In this document: positions 55,859 to 64,000 of the stretch, piece by piece
Layout of the letters: each line of letters starts with the position of its first letter
How positions within the stretch are numbered: the first letter of the stretch is position 1
DNA from: Cyclobacteriaceae bacterium
GTDB taxonomy: Bacteria; Bacteroidota; Bacteroidia; Cytophagales; Cyclobacteriaceae
Assembly: GCA_016787645.1 (NCBI GenBank)
Contig: JAEUUF010000001.1
Span: forward strand, 1-64,000
DNA length: 64,000 nucleotides
Reading direction: 5' to 3'
Translations under genes and position numbers: made by a program
The notes under the pieces: generated by a model
Seen by the model: only the letters and a program-made list of their open reading frames with translations
What the model was told of the DNA's origin: nothing
Database searches by the model: none

Positions 55859-57049
55859 ATGAGTCAGTTTGATGCCGTTATCGTCGGCGGTGGCATAGTT
55901 GGACTGGCCACGGCCCTGCAGTTGCAGCGCACTCGTCCCCAAACCCATATCCTGGTATTGGAAAAAGAGGACCGGGTTGCCCGTCACCAGACAGGCAATA
56001 ACAGCGGGGTCATTCACTCCGGGATCTATTACAAACCCGGCAGTCTCAAAGCCACCAACTGCATCAATGGCTATCACCAATTGATCCAATTCTGCCGGGA
56101 GCAGAATATTCCGTTTGACCTTTGCGGAAAAATCATCGTGGCCACGGAAGACTTTGAGTTGCCGCGATTGGAGCAATTATACGAGCGCGGTGTGCAAAAT
56201 GGACTCACCGGGATGAAGAAACTACGGGCCGAGGAACTGAAAGAATACGAGCCCCACGTCACAGGCCTCGCCGGCATTTTTGTGCCGCAAACCGGCATTG
56301 TGAACTATACCTTGGTGACCCAGAAGTTTGCCGAGTTGTTGAGAGCCGCAGGCACGGAAATCCACCTGGGCGAACGGGTCATGGGGGTGAAAGACCAGGA
56401 AGTGATCACAGACAAGGCTAGCTATTCCACGAAACTCGTGATCAACTGCGCAGGGTTGTACTCTGATAAAGTCGCTTCATTCACCGTTCCGGGGCTCAAC
56501 GTACGGATCATTCCTTTTCGCGGCGAGTACTACAAGTTGCGAGCTGAAAAGGAGAACCTCGTTCGTAATCTCATTTATCCCGTTCCTGATCCGAATTTTC
56601 CATTCCTTGGCGTGCACTTTACCCGGATGGCCAAAGGTGGTGTGGAGGCGGGTCCCAATGCCGTGCTCGCGTTCAGCCGCGAGGGATACCGGAAATCAGA
56701 TATCCGACTCGGTGAGTTGGCGGAGTCCCTTGCGTGGCCCGGCTTTCAGAAAGTGGCCCGCAAGTACTGGCGCACCGGGATGGGCGAAATGTATCGCTCC
56801 TTTTCCAAGGCAGCCTTCACCCGTGCGCTGCAGAAACTTATACCCGAAATCCAGTCGGGCGACCTGGTGGACGGCGGTGCTGGTGTTCGAGCCCAGGCCT
56901 GCGACCGTGACGGCGGGCTCGTTGATGACTTCATGATCCTGGAATCGAAGCAGGCCATCAACGTATGTAATGCCCCCTCCCCTGCGGCGACCTCGTCGTT
57001 ATCGATTGGGAAGACGGTGTCTGAGTTGGCGGTAAAGCGACTGATGTAG
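55859..57049 (+). CDS. lhgO: L-2-hydroxyglutarate oxidase
   Basis: The start ATG 55859 (MSQFDAVIVGGG) gives 396 residues; an upstream frame extension overlaps the amidotransferase gene and has no family match. The FAD-binding motif is IVGGGIVGLATALQLQ, then ARHQTGNNSGVIHSGIYYKPGS, LFLxGRI-type GVHFTRMAKGGVEAGPNA and the C-terminal CNAPSPAATSSLSIGKTV. It oxidises L-2-hydroxyglutarate, a by-product of malate dehydrogenase, to 2-oxoglutarate and passes electrons to the respiratory chain. Its stop codon lies in a short repeat also found after the recombinase gene. Confidence 0.93.
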   Translation: MSQFDAVIVGGGIVGLATALQLQRTRPQTHILVLEKEDRVARHQTGNNSGVIHSGIYYKPGSLKATNCINGYHQLIQFCREQNIPFDLCGKIIVATEDFELPRLEQLYERGVQNGLTGMKKLRAEELKEYEPHVTGLAGIFVPQTGIVNYTLVTQKFAELLRAAGTEIHLGERVMGVKDQEVITDKASYSTKLVINCAGLYSDKVASFTVPGLNVRIIPFRGEYYKLRAEKENLVRNLIYPVPDPNFPFLGVHFTRMAKGGVEAGPNAVLAFSREGYRKSDIRLGELAESLAWPGFQKVARKYWRTGMGEMYRSFSKAAFTRALQKLIPEIQSGDLVDGGAGVRAQACDRDGGLVDDFMILESKQAINVCNAPSPAATSSLSIGKTVSELAVKRLM

Positions 57050-57105
57050 TCGCGTTGCCGCTTCCTGCATTTTCATTCCAATCAGGTCGAAATGATAAAC
57101 TCTTA

Positions 57106-57126
57106 GTGCGCTACACTTCGGCGCAC
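57106..57126. repeat. Small inverted repeat upstream of the recombinase gene
   Basis: GTGCGC and GCGCAC form a perfect 6-bp stem around TACACTTCG, 40 bp before the recombinase start. It could be an end or recombination site of the element or simply a hairpin in the leader. Confidence 0.35.
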
Positions 57127-57165
57127 AAGGCCCACCTTTGAAGCTCAAAACCAAACCAACTTTTT

Positions 57166-58095
57166 ATGAGCTTCAAGCAATCCGATTATTACACGACGGC
57201 CCAACGGGCAATTGAACAGGTCCCTGGATTTAGGTCTGCCTGGCAGAAATTCATTAAACATACCATCCTTTTTCAGCGAAGTGAGTCTTTGGCCATGAAC
57301 TATGGACGCAACATCGCCCAAATCGCTCTTCACTTTGGCAAGGTGCCCCACCACGTTGAGATCGAGGATATCAAGACCTATTTGTACAATAAGGCTGTTC
57401 ATGAAAGAAAGTCAGAGGGGTACTTCAGGCAAACGGTTTATGGGCTTCGCTATTGGTACAGGTTATTCGACCAGGAGGCCAACGCTATACAGCTTCCGCC
57501 CATCCGCAAAAAGAAATCGCTGCCCGCAGTACTCTCCAGGCAGGAATGTCGTGCTCTTTTTAAAGCTCCGCCTTTACTCAAGCACAGATTCCTGCTGGCT
57601 TTTGGCTACAGCTCCGGCCTTCGTATGAACGAACTACGTATGTTAAAATGTGCCGATGTAGACGTCGATCGGATGCAGATCCACGTGAGGATGGGCAAAT
57701 GCAACCGAGACCGTTATGTTCCGCTCTCGAGGATCATCGCCGACAAGCTGCCACTTTACCACCGGGAATTTCAGATCCAGACCTACTTGTTTGAAGGCAA
57801 AACCCCGGGACAACCCATGGGCAGGCGAAGCATTGCGTATATCATCGCACAGGCGCTTGCCAAGACCAACATCGTCAAGAAAGTCTCTATGCACACCCTG
57901 CGACACAGCTACGCCACACATTTGCTTGAAGATGGTGTGGATATTTACTCTATCCAGAGGCTTCTCGGGCACTCCGACATTCAAAACACGATCACCTATC
58001 TCCACATTGCCAGGCTCAGGCCACTACCGGGGCACAGTCCGCTGGATACGCTGTATGGACGAATACCCAGTTGTGACTGCGGTCAAGGAGCCTGA
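57166..58095 (+). CDS. Tyrosine recombinase/integrase, lone (IS91-associated type)
   Basis: A 309-residue recombinase. The N-terminal SAM-like core-binding domain covers about 1-110 (ESLAMNYGRNIAQIALHFGK). The catalytic domain has Arg153 in SGLRMNELRML, His243 and Arg246 in HTLRHSYATHLLE, His269 in LLGHSDIQ and nucleophile Tyr278 in NTITYLHIA. All catalytic residues are intact. The sequence resembles integrases found beside IS91-type transposases (LYGRIPSCDCGQG end), but no transposase gene follows. Direct repeats TGNTGTAGTCG flank it. It may be a decayed element or a solitary integrase. Confidence 0.87.
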   Translation: MSFKQSDYYTTAQRAIEQVPGFRSAWQKFIKHTILFQRSESLAMNYGRNIAQIALHFGKVPHHVEIEDIKTYLYNKAVHERKSEGYFRQTVYGLRYWYRLFDQEANAIQLPPIRKKKSLPAVLSRQECRALFKAPPLLKHRFLLAFGYSSGLRMNELRMLKCADVDVDRMQIHVRMGKCNRDRYVPLSRIIADKLPLYHREFQIQTYLFEGKTPGQPMGRRSIAYIIAQALAKTNIVKKVSMHTLRHSYATHLLEDGVDIYSIQRLLGHSDIQNTITYLHIARLRPLPGHSPLDTLYGRIPSCDCGQGA

Positions 58096-58227
58096 CTACT
58101 TCTTGGAAAATCTATTTTCTTGTATTCCGATTCATCCGGAGAACCAGCTTCCTATGCGACTGCATTCAAGGTCGTCCGGCTTGGTGTAGTCGACTTTTCG
58201 TGCAAGTCGGAAACCGAGCCTTTAGGG

Positions 58228-60456
58228 TTATAACGTGATCAGGCCATTCAAATCAAGCCTTTGGGGAAGCTTCAGGGCCTTCAGCGCTTCGACAAACTTC
58301 GGAGATTCCCGTTTAATCTTGTCCATGCGTGGATCATGATGGAGGTCGCCATATCGGCCGTAGCTGGGATACTCCCGATTGAGCTCTTTCAATAACTGGG
58401 TAGCTTCCTCGTATTCGCCAAGTATAGATAATAGGATGATCTCATCTCTTCTGAAATGACAGTAAAACATTTTTTCTGAAGGAGCCATGGTCTTTATTCC
58501 TTCGTGAAGAATTCCGATGGCTTTCTCCTTGTTCCCAAGAATAGCGAGTATGAATGCATTTGAGCCATTTTCTTGGTTCAAAACAACTTGACCATAATGT
58601 TTGACCGAGTCTTGAATTCCCAACCAATAAAAGGCGTGTGTCTTCCAATAAGCAATGGTCATGGGATCAACCGTTCTTGCTGTGTCCAGCAAGTCAATGA
58701 CTCCCCTAAAATCCCTTTCAATCAACCGCTTGTCCAACTGATACAAGAAGGGGTCAGCTTCCTCCAACCCAGGCGCCATCTTGCCTTGCTCTTCAAAGAT
58801 CCACACAAGAGATTGTTTAGGTGCACCAAGTATAACACCATTATAATAAGCTTTCTCCGCAGAGGCATAATCGCCCATATTGGCAAAAACAATCATCAAT
58901 TCTACCCATGTGGCAGCATTGCTGGGATCCAATTTTCTTGCCTTTGAAAGGTGATAAATGGCTTCCCTGTGCATTAATTTCCGCTTGTAAATCGCCCCTA
59001 TCCAATTGTTGGCCTCATAGTTTTCCGGATCATGAATCAAGACCTCTTCGAAATACTTTTGTCCTGCATCATAGTTCTTTTCAATAAGGTAAGCTATGAA
59101 TCCAAGGATCAAGGTGTATTTCGGTGAGTCTGAAAAGTGTGCTGTCGCGTAATCCTTTAAACTCCTGACCTCCTTAAGGACACTCTCGTATTCTTCTTTT
59201 CCTTTCAGTCTCGCGTGCCGCGCTATCCAATAGGCTTTCACCCGGATCAAAGAAACGTAGGCGTCAATGAATGATGAATCTTTTTGAATAGCGAGTGCCA
59301 GTTGCTCCTCCGCTTCCAGCCTTCGCTCAAATTCATTTTTGACTGTTTCCAACTCCAGCCCTTTCAGATAATGCGCGTAGGCTTCCATATTTTGCGTGGA
59401 AGAAGCGTCACGCTGGCCTTCCGCCATGGAAAACTCACGAAACACTCTGGTGGCAATCCTGGATTGGAGATCAAAGATGTCAGAAAACAACTCGTTGAAT
59501 GACAGGTTCCAGACCACGCCTCCTGATTTTGCATCCACCAGTTCGATGTCTATTTTGATCCGGTCACCCGCAATCTGGTAGGCCCCGCTCAGCAAAAAGT
59601 TGACCTCCAATTCATCGCCAATCTTGGCCGGGGAATCGGCCACACCGTAGGCCATCGTCGCCTGCATGGAACTGATAAACGCAAACTGCTTGCTCTGCGA
59701 CAACCTCGAACGAATTTCGGTCGCCAGCCCTACCCCATAATTAGCCTGGCTTATGTCTGCAGACACGTTGCGAAAGGGCAACACGGCAATGGAAGTACTC
59801 TTGTTGTTGCCAGCGAATAAACCTGGCCAGAGCACAAAATACGCTGTTGCCCCCAGGGCCAGCAACAACGCCGCCACACCCGCGAGTACGGTACGCCGCT
59901 GACTTGATTTTATGCTAACGGTGGGCTTCACCAGATCACCGTCCAGCACCTGATAAATCTTATGCCGGCCTTCCACATTCTTTAAAATGACCTCGCCGAG
60001 GAATGCTGTTCTGAAATCAGCCTTGTTCCGGATGTCCTTGTAAACAGATTCCGAGATGAGTATCCCGCCTCCAACAGCCAGCCCTTCAATGCGGGAGGCG
60101 ATGTTTACCCCATCACCAAACACATCGTTGTCTTCGCTGGTAACTTCCCCGAAGTGGATGCCGACTTTCAGGTCAACACCCATTTGTTGCTTGGCTATTT
60201 GCCGGATTTCGATGGTAGTCTGGATCGCCTCGGTAATACTGGAAAAACTGGCGAGGGTACCATCCCCCATCTCTTTTAGCCAACTTCCTCCATGGGCCTC
60301 AATTCTTTGCCGGTGGATTTCCCGGTTAATTCTCCGGATCCGCAAGGCCTTTTCCTCACTCTCGCCCATCAATGACGTGAAGCCAACGATATCGGTGAAC
60401 ATGATAGCGGCCAGCGAGCGCCTTGTGCTATGTTGATGCAATTCAGTACCGGTCAT
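58228..60456 (-). CDS. Class III adenylate cyclase with transmembrane helix, TolB-like domain and TPR repeats
   Basis: I start at ATG 60456 (742 residues); a TTG at 60507 is the only further option. Residues 13-175 are the cyclase domain: metal Asp22 (FTDIVGF), Asp65 (MGDGTL), adenine-specifying Lys61 and Asp111, transition-state Asn118 and Arg122 (VNIASRIE). All are present, so cAMP synthesis is likely. One membrane helix lies at about 190-214. A TolB N-like module (SIAVLPFRNVSADISQ) covers about 219-350 and TPR units run to the C-terminus (NWIGAIYKRKLMHREAIYHL). The TPR part would be periplasmic and the cyclase cytoplasmic, a layout suiting signal sensing. Confidence 0.92.
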   Translation of the reverse strand: MTGTELHQHSTRRSLAAIMFTDIVGFTSLMGESEEKALRIRRINREIHRQRIEAHGGSWLKEMGDGTLASFSSITEAIQTTIEIRQIAKQQMGVDLKVGIHFGEVTSEDNDVFGDGVNIASRIEGLAVGGGILISESVYKDIRNKADFRTAFLGEVILKNVEGRHKIYQVLDGDLVKPTVSIKSSQRRTVLAGVAALLLALGATAYFVLWPGLFAGNNKSTSIAVLPFRNVSADISQANYGVGLATEIRSRLSQSKQFAFISSMQATMAYGVADSPAKIGDELEVNFLLSGAYQIAGDRIKIDIELVDAKSGGVVWNLSFNELFSDIFDLQSRIATRVFREFSMAEGQRDASSTQNMEAYAHYLKGLELETVKNEFERRLEAEEQLALAIQKDSSFIDAYVSLIRVKAYWIARHARLKGKEEYESVLKEVRSLKDYATAHFSDSPKYTLILGFIAYLIEKNYDAGQKYFEEVLIHDPENYEANNWIGAIYKRKLMHREAIYHLSKARKLDPSNAATWVELMIVFANMGDYASAEKAYYNGVILGAPKQSLVWIFEEQGKMAPGLEEADPFLYQLDKRLIERDFRGVIDLLDTARTVDPMTIAYWKTHAFYWLGIQDSVKHYGQVVLNQENGSNAFILAILGNKEKAIGILHEGIKTMAPSEKMFYCHFRRDEIILLSILGEYEEATQLLKELNREYPSYGRYGDLHHDPRMDKIKRESPKFVEALKALKLPQRLDLNGLITL

Positions 60457-60566
60457 ACCCGAATCATCGACATTGCCGCCTACAGGCGGTATGCCAGAAG
60501 AAACCAAGTTAAGTATTTATTAACGGATCAAACACCCGTGATTTTAAACCGGCCTTCTTGCAGTAA

Positions 60567-60965
60567 TTATTGTCTTTCAAGGTCATACTTGTAGGTTCCT
60601 GCGCCATTCTTGCTGGCAGTTAGTATTAGTCTTTTTCCGTCAAATGAACAGTCATACATCCCGTCAAGTATTAGGTTCCAGTCGAAGTCAGCAGTCCAAA
60701 CATTTTCATCATTAAAGTTCATTTTGGTGTTGTCAGAAGAAAAAGTCCCTGAACCTCCAGCAGGAATTCGATTTGAATTACCAGAACAAGTATATCTACC
60801 GTTCTTCAATTCCAAGGTTGTCAGTCCAGTTTGTGTCCCAGAACTGTAAGTTACAGTAAACGTACCCTTATATGTTCCATCTTTTATGTTTAAGTCGTCT
60901 TTGTTGCAGCCCGACAAGAGCGTTGCGGTAGTAAAAATAGTCGCTAGCAATAGCTTTGTTTTCAT
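60567..60965 (-). CDS. Small lipoprotein of unknown function
   Basis: The start ATG 60965 gives a lipoprotein signal, MKTKLLLATIFTTATLLSGC, and a 132-residue product. The mature part is all-beta, with strands and Asp/Gly turns (GTYKGTFTVTYSSGTQTGLTT, GSGTFSSDNTKMNFND, DGKRLILTASKNGAG). It resembles small Bacteroidota lipocalin-like lipoproteins of unknown role. It follows a 295-bp gap that holds an imperfect inverted repeat. Confidence 0.75.
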   Translation of the reverse strand: MKTKLLLATIFTTATLLSGCNKDDLNIKDGTYKGTFTVTYSSGTQTGLTTLELKNGRYTCSGNSNRIPAGGSGTFSSDNTKMNFNDENVWTADFDWNLILDGMYDCSFDGKRLILTASKNGAGTYKYDLERQ

Positions 60966-61260
60966 AATTATATTTTGTCGGTAACGCTCCACCAGTCCAA
61001 TTATTGCAGACAACGACTAACGTATGCGACATGCCGGGCTGGAGGAGGGCCTGCCAAGGATATCGTTAGCCTTGCCGAAGGGGCCGCTGGCTTGCTCGTC
61101 GAAGCTTCAGCGAAGGAGGAAAAAAGGCCGGCAAGTCCCGACCAGCGAGCCACTCTCCCACTGGCATTGCGTTCAAATGAATTAACTATTTGTCTCAAAA
61201 ACGAATCCCCGGCATGATGTCATACACGATGTTGTGGGCTTGTGTCGTTATACACACAGA
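60966..61260. repeat. Gap with long imperfect inverted repeat
   Basis: The arms are 61011-61038 (from CAACGAC to ATGCCGGG) and 61207-61252 (from CCCCGGCATG to CGTTATAC). The right arm, reversed, reads ATAACGAC...GACATCATGCCGGG, so CGAC and GCCGGG blocks pair with insertions between them. Between the arms is a GC-rich stretch containing CGTCGAAGCTTCAGCGAAGG. Short blocks GACTAAC and GTTATAC at the two ends resemble but do not fit integron attC core sites. No coding frame is seen. Confidence 0.4.
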
Positions 61261-62163
61261 TTACAGCTTCAATTTATCATTATCAATATTGATTGAAAAA
61301 CGAAATTCGCTCCTGAACTCAGCGTAATTTTTAAGAATGATTTCAGGCACCTCCATTTGGGGATAATGCCCACACCCGGAAATTTCAGTAACATCTGCAT
61401 CCGGAATTAGTTCTTTATATCTCGCTACCATATGCGCTCCGGAAACAGGATCATCCAATCCATCAAGAAGCCTCAGAGGGATCTTTGCTTTTTGCAAAGC
61501 AGTTACCCAACGGTCCCTATTCTGTTGTCGTTCAATAATATACCTTATCAACAAATGCGTGATTTTATGTCCATTATTGTGTTTGATTAATTCATAATGC
61601 ATGCGCAGTTCATCATCTGAAGGTCTCGTTTGGTTGGGGAAAAGAATCGTAAACGAATTGACAAATCGTTCATAAGTAGACATCCTTGCCACTATTGAAC
61701 CAAACCAACCAAGCAGCAATTTCTGGGTACGGGTTGCTCTGTGTGTTTCCGGAAATAAACCTCCGTTAAGGAGACAGCAAGATTTAATTTTATTTTCATG
61801 TCTGTCCAATTGTCTCGCTAGAAGCTCCTGAGCCACTGTATCTCCAAAATCATGAGCAAGTAGATGATAATGATCTATTCGCAAATCGAAAAGCAGCTGT
61901 TCCACAAGGCTGGCTTGATCCTTTATCGAATAATTATATTCCTTCGGCTTTGCCGAAAAGCCAAATCCAATGAAGTCTAATGTAATCACTCGATATGTTT
62001 GACTGAGTGTATCCCATAATTTGTGCCAGTCCCAGGAGGATGTAGGAAAACCATGAAGTAAAACAAGAGGCTCGCCAGTCCCTTCCACCACATAAAATAT
62101 TTGATGACCATTGTACGTAAGCCATTTACCTTTCTTACGCCATTGATCAATCGAGTAAATCAT
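61261..62163 (-). CDS. Alpha/beta hydrolase
   Basis: A 300-residue cytoplasmic protein. It shows VLLHGFPTSSWDWHKLW (oxyanion HGF), the nucleophile-elbow region in HLLAHDFGDTVAQELL, where the residue is Asp (HDFGD) as in haloalkane dehalogenase and epoxide hydrolase relatives, an acid in LDGLDDPVSGAHM and catalytic His in ISGCGHYPQMEVPE. With an Asp nucleophile, hydrolysis of haloalkanes or epoxides is possible. The substrate is unknown. AT-rich composition and flanking repeat-like DNA hint at acquisition. Confidence 0.88.
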   Translation of the reverse strand: MIYSIDQWRKKGKWLTYNGHQIFYVVEGTGEPLVLLHGFPTSSWDWHKLWDTLSQTYRVITLDFIGFGFSAKPKEYNYSIKDQASLVEQLLFDLRIDHYHLLAHDFGDTVAQELLARQLDRHENKIKSCCLLNGGLFPETHRATRTQKLLLGWFGSIVARMSTYERFVNSFTILFPNQTRPSDDELRMHYELIKHNNGHKITHLLIRYIIERQQNRDRWVTALQKAKIPLRLLDGLDDPVSGAHMVARYKELIPDADVTEISGCGHYPQMEVPEIILKNYAEFRSEFRFSINIDNDKLKL

Positions 62164-62440
62164 AACTGGTTGTATGTGGTGTTTAAGATAATGGGCGTTC
62201 TCCTAAACGAATAGGAAGCTTTGATAAATGTTGGATGCCAAAGCTGACCAGCCGAAATCGCCCTGCCTTACCGCGCTAAATTAAGAAAATGATTTTGGTA
62301 CTTGCGCGAAGCCCCAAACTGGCATAAACACCTTGTGGTGAGTCGTGCCACCTAACCGAAATTGTCAGCGTGTACAGGCAATACCATTCAAGATCCAGGC
62401 GAGACGCTTAATTATTTATTTGTTGCGAAACGTTGGAACT
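62164..62440. other. Gap of 277 bases without recognised gene
   Basis: No coding frame is convincing. It contains GGTGTTTA (62178-62185) and its reverse complement TAAACACC (62325-62332), a separated 8-bp inverted repeat. ACCTAAC at 62353 looks like an attC core half but has no partner. Confidence 0.3.
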
Positions 62441-63037
62441 CTACTTTAATTTTTTCAGCAGCCCCACGAATCTACTATCTTCTTTGAGTGACTCAAGATC
62501 AGCATCATTTTCAAATTGCTGCTTTGAATTGAATCCATTGTCAATTGCTTTATTGAGATTTTCAAATGCCTCATCTTTATTGCCGAGTTTTGCGTAACCG
62601 CAGGCAAGGTTATAAAGATTCACACCGGTTGGGTCCGCCGCTATTACCTTTTCAAAAAATTGTACGCCCTCTTCATACTTGCCTATCGAATACATGGTAT
62701 TACCCATGCCGAGGTAAGTAAATTTATCCATACGCCCAGTTTTTTCAGCTCTTGCCAAGAGAGGTTCTGCTTCTTTCGGCCGGCCAAGTATCTGCAGGAT
62801 CAGGTAGCGGTAGATTAAAGCATTTACCTGGTCGGGCTCAAGCTTCAGTAACTCACCAAACACTTTTTCAGATTCCTCATACTGCTTTGCGTTTTTTAAT
62901 GCGGCAGCATATTGAAAAAGAGCTTCTTTGCTATCAGGGTGTTCCTCTACCTTTTCTTTCAGTTCCTCAATATTTTCACTTTGGGCAATGACTGAGAGGC
63001 TGACAAGCAAAAAGAGGAGGGATATTTTGGTTTTCAT
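62441..63037 (-). CDS. Exported TPR-repeat protein
   Basis: A 198-residue protein with signal peptide MKTKISLLFLLVSLSVIAQ. The mature part has four to five TPR units (ALFQYAAALKNAKQYEESEKVF, VNALIYRYLILQILGRPKEAE, TYLGMGNTMYSIGKYEEGVQFF, NLYNLACGYAKLGNKDEAFENL). It ends NDADLESLKEDSRFVGLLKKLK, as in tetratricopeptide proteins of Bacteroidota that scaffold periplasmic complexes. Partners are unknown. Confidence 0.85.
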   Translation of the reverse strand: MKTKISLLFLLVSLSVIAQSENIEELKEKVEEHPDSKEALFQYAAALKNAKQYEESEKVFGELLKLEPDQVNALIYRYLILQILGRPKEAEPLLARAEKTGRMDKFTYLGMGNTMYSIGKYEEGVQFFEKVIAADPTGVNLYNLACGYAKLGNKDEAFENLNKAIDNGFNSKQQFENDADLESLKEDSRFVGLLKKLK

Positions 63038-63324
63038 AACGTGATTATGAGTGGTTCGACTTTTACTATACGCAGTAACTCAACTTTTGGCTGATGATCT
63101 CTTAAGTTTTGTTTAAAAATAACATGGATTAGGTGATCGATAACCAGTTGCGTTCCCGGGTTAACAGTGTCAAGCAGTTCCTGTATAGAGAGTTACTGCC
63201 GAACTTGATTATGGGTAGGGATTGGCTCTTGCCATAGCTTTGGTGTCGAGGTGGATCTGTGTGGCTACGGTATGTACCACAGGAATAAATTAGTAACTTA
63301 AAAGCTATTCCAACTTCCGAAATT
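63038..63324. other. Gap of 287 bases, possible remnant of a coding sequence
   Basis: No promoter box was found. In plus frame 63138-63230 reads VIDNQLRSRVNSVKQFLYREL and beyond for about 30 residues, ending in a stop; the minus frame carries another 50-residue open stretch. Either could be a decayed mobile-element fragment, but I cannot identify it. Confidence 0.2.
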
Positions 63325-64000
63325 ATGCTTCGCAACTTCCTGCTCATTGCACTCCGAAACTTCAAACGCGAACAGATTTACGCAGTTATTAATGTGTCGG
63401 GCCTTGCCGTAGCCTTGATGTGCTGCATCTTCATTTTCCTCTGGGTCAATGACGAGGTTCGCTTCGATCGGTTCCATAGGGATGCCGACCGGATCTTCAG
63501 GGTAATGGAAAATTTCAACTATTCCAATGGGGAGATCTACACCTACGAGGCACTTCCCTCCCCGCTGGCGGAGAAATTGCAAACTGAGTTCGCGGAAGTG
63601 GAAGAAGCTACCCATTACAGCTGGGAACAACGACTGCTTCTTTCTTCCGGCAACAAATCCATTTACCAGGACGGCTATTATGCCGATAGTTCCTTCTTCA
63701 GGGTATTTAGCTTTCCAATCCTCGAAGGCCACCCGGGTCAGTTGCTCAAGGACCTGAATTCGATAGTCGTCACGAAGAGATTTGCCGAAAAGTATTTTCC
63801 GGGAGAAAACGCGCTTGGCAAGGTTATCCGCATCAATAACGAGTTGGACGTAAGGGTTACCGGTGTGTTGGACATTCCCTACAATTCCTCCATCTGGTTT
63901 GACTTTGTCATGCCGTTTGAACTTTATCAAAAGCGTTCCGGGCCTATTCTAGATTGGACAAAACATGTCACCTACACTTACCTGAAACTTCGCGAGGGCG
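63325..64000 (+). CDS. MacB/FtsX-family ABC transporter permease, truncated by the right edge
   Basis: The frame starts at ATG 63325 (MLRNFLLIALRNFKREQIY) and is open to the window end, giving 225 residues of a protein normally about 780-800 long. An N-terminal transmembrane helix (AVINVSGLAVALMCCIFIFLWV) is followed by the periplasmic MacB_PCD domain: DEVRFDRFHRDADRIFRVME, SSFFRVFSFPILEGHP, VTKRFAEKYFPGENALGK. This is the usual start of Bacteroidota macrolide-export-like permeases, which work with an ATPase, often for antimicrobial or lipoprotein export. The rest is not visible. Confidence 0.9.
   Translation, partial: MLRNFLLIALRNFKREQIYAVINVSGLAVALMCCIFIFLWVNDEVRFDRFHRDADRIFRVMENFNYSNGEIYTYEALPSPLAEKLQTEFAEVEEATHYSWEQRLLLSSGNKSIYQDGYYADSSFFRVFSFPILEGHPGQLLKDLNSIVVTKRFAEKYFPGENALGKVIRINNELDVRVTGVLDIPYNSSIWFDFVMPFELYQKRSGPILDWTKHVTYTYLKLREG

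Noticed and set aside
57166-58095. Complete IS91 element
   Set aside because: Only the recombinase-type gene is present; no transposase gene follows within 130 bp.
60966-61260. Integron attC site and gene cassette
   Set aside because: Core sites deviate from the consensus, the element is longer than usual attC sites, and no integron integrase or second cassette site is seen.
62353-62430. Second attC-like site (ACCTAAC...GTTGGAA)
   Set aside because: The two core halves are not complementary and there is no stem between them.
63298-63930. Minus-strand open frame of 210 codons
   Set aside because: It is antisense to the N-terminal part of a clear MacB/FtsX permease frame that continues past the window end.

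Overview
The window is about 50 % GC, densely coded and almost free of mobile DNA. It looks like chromosome of a free-living Bacteroidota bacterium, most likely Cytophagales; this is inferred. The support is: perfect TAnnTTTG -7 promoter boxes close to start codons with little Shine-Dalgarno signal; a large surface protein whose mature N-terminus is of the YYSRATGNWNNNNTW type, typical of Bacteroidota exported proteins; and the miaB / sigma54 activator / lptE / secG neighbourhood usual in that phylum. No rRNA, tRNA or CRISPR array was recognised, and no gene-free stretch exceeds 300 bases.

Region by region. 1-10111 (minus strand) is a tightly overlapping set: a membrane-anchored STAND NTPase with WD40 repeats, an outer-membrane beta-barrel and a beta-propeller lipoprotein, followed by a giant repetitive surface protein that runs off the left edge. 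10237-13401 encodes an unusual fusion of an NTT-type transporter, HEAT repeats and a cyclic-nucleotide-binding-like domain. 13481-22118 is housekeeping: an OmpH/Skp-like chaperone, gamma-carbonic anhydrase, miaB, a sigma54 activator, lptE, secG and groES-groEL. 22211-24553 holds small genes, including a DinB-like protein divergent from an AraC regulator.

24575-31951 carries peptide uptake (OPT and POT transporters), GTP-dependent PEP carboxykinase, and agmatine-to-putrescine conversion (aguB, aguA). 32430-37258 resembles a keto-glycoside pathway: Gfo/Idh/MocA dehydrogenase, isomerase/epimerase, cytochrome c and DUF1080 hydrolase, divergent from an MFS transporter. 38780-44089 is a glycerol operon (glpF-glpK-glpD) extended by an ROK protein and a thioredoxin-like protein. 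44275-50601 is a LacI-regulated alpha-glucoside locus (GH31 and two SLC45-like MFS carriers).

50682-57049 contains a VOC protein, an esterase, a lipoprotein, exported msrA and msrB with a candidate small RNA between them, a class II amidotransferase and lhgO. 57166-64000 is more accessory: a lone tyrosine recombinase, an adenylate cyclase/TPR protein, a small lipoprotein, an alpha/beta hydrolase next to a long imperfect inverted repeat, a TPR protein, and the start of a MacB/FtsX-type permease cut by the right edge.

The most notable items are the STAND/outer-membrane operon, the transporter-HEAT-cNMP fusion, and the structured RNA candidate at 54180-54293.
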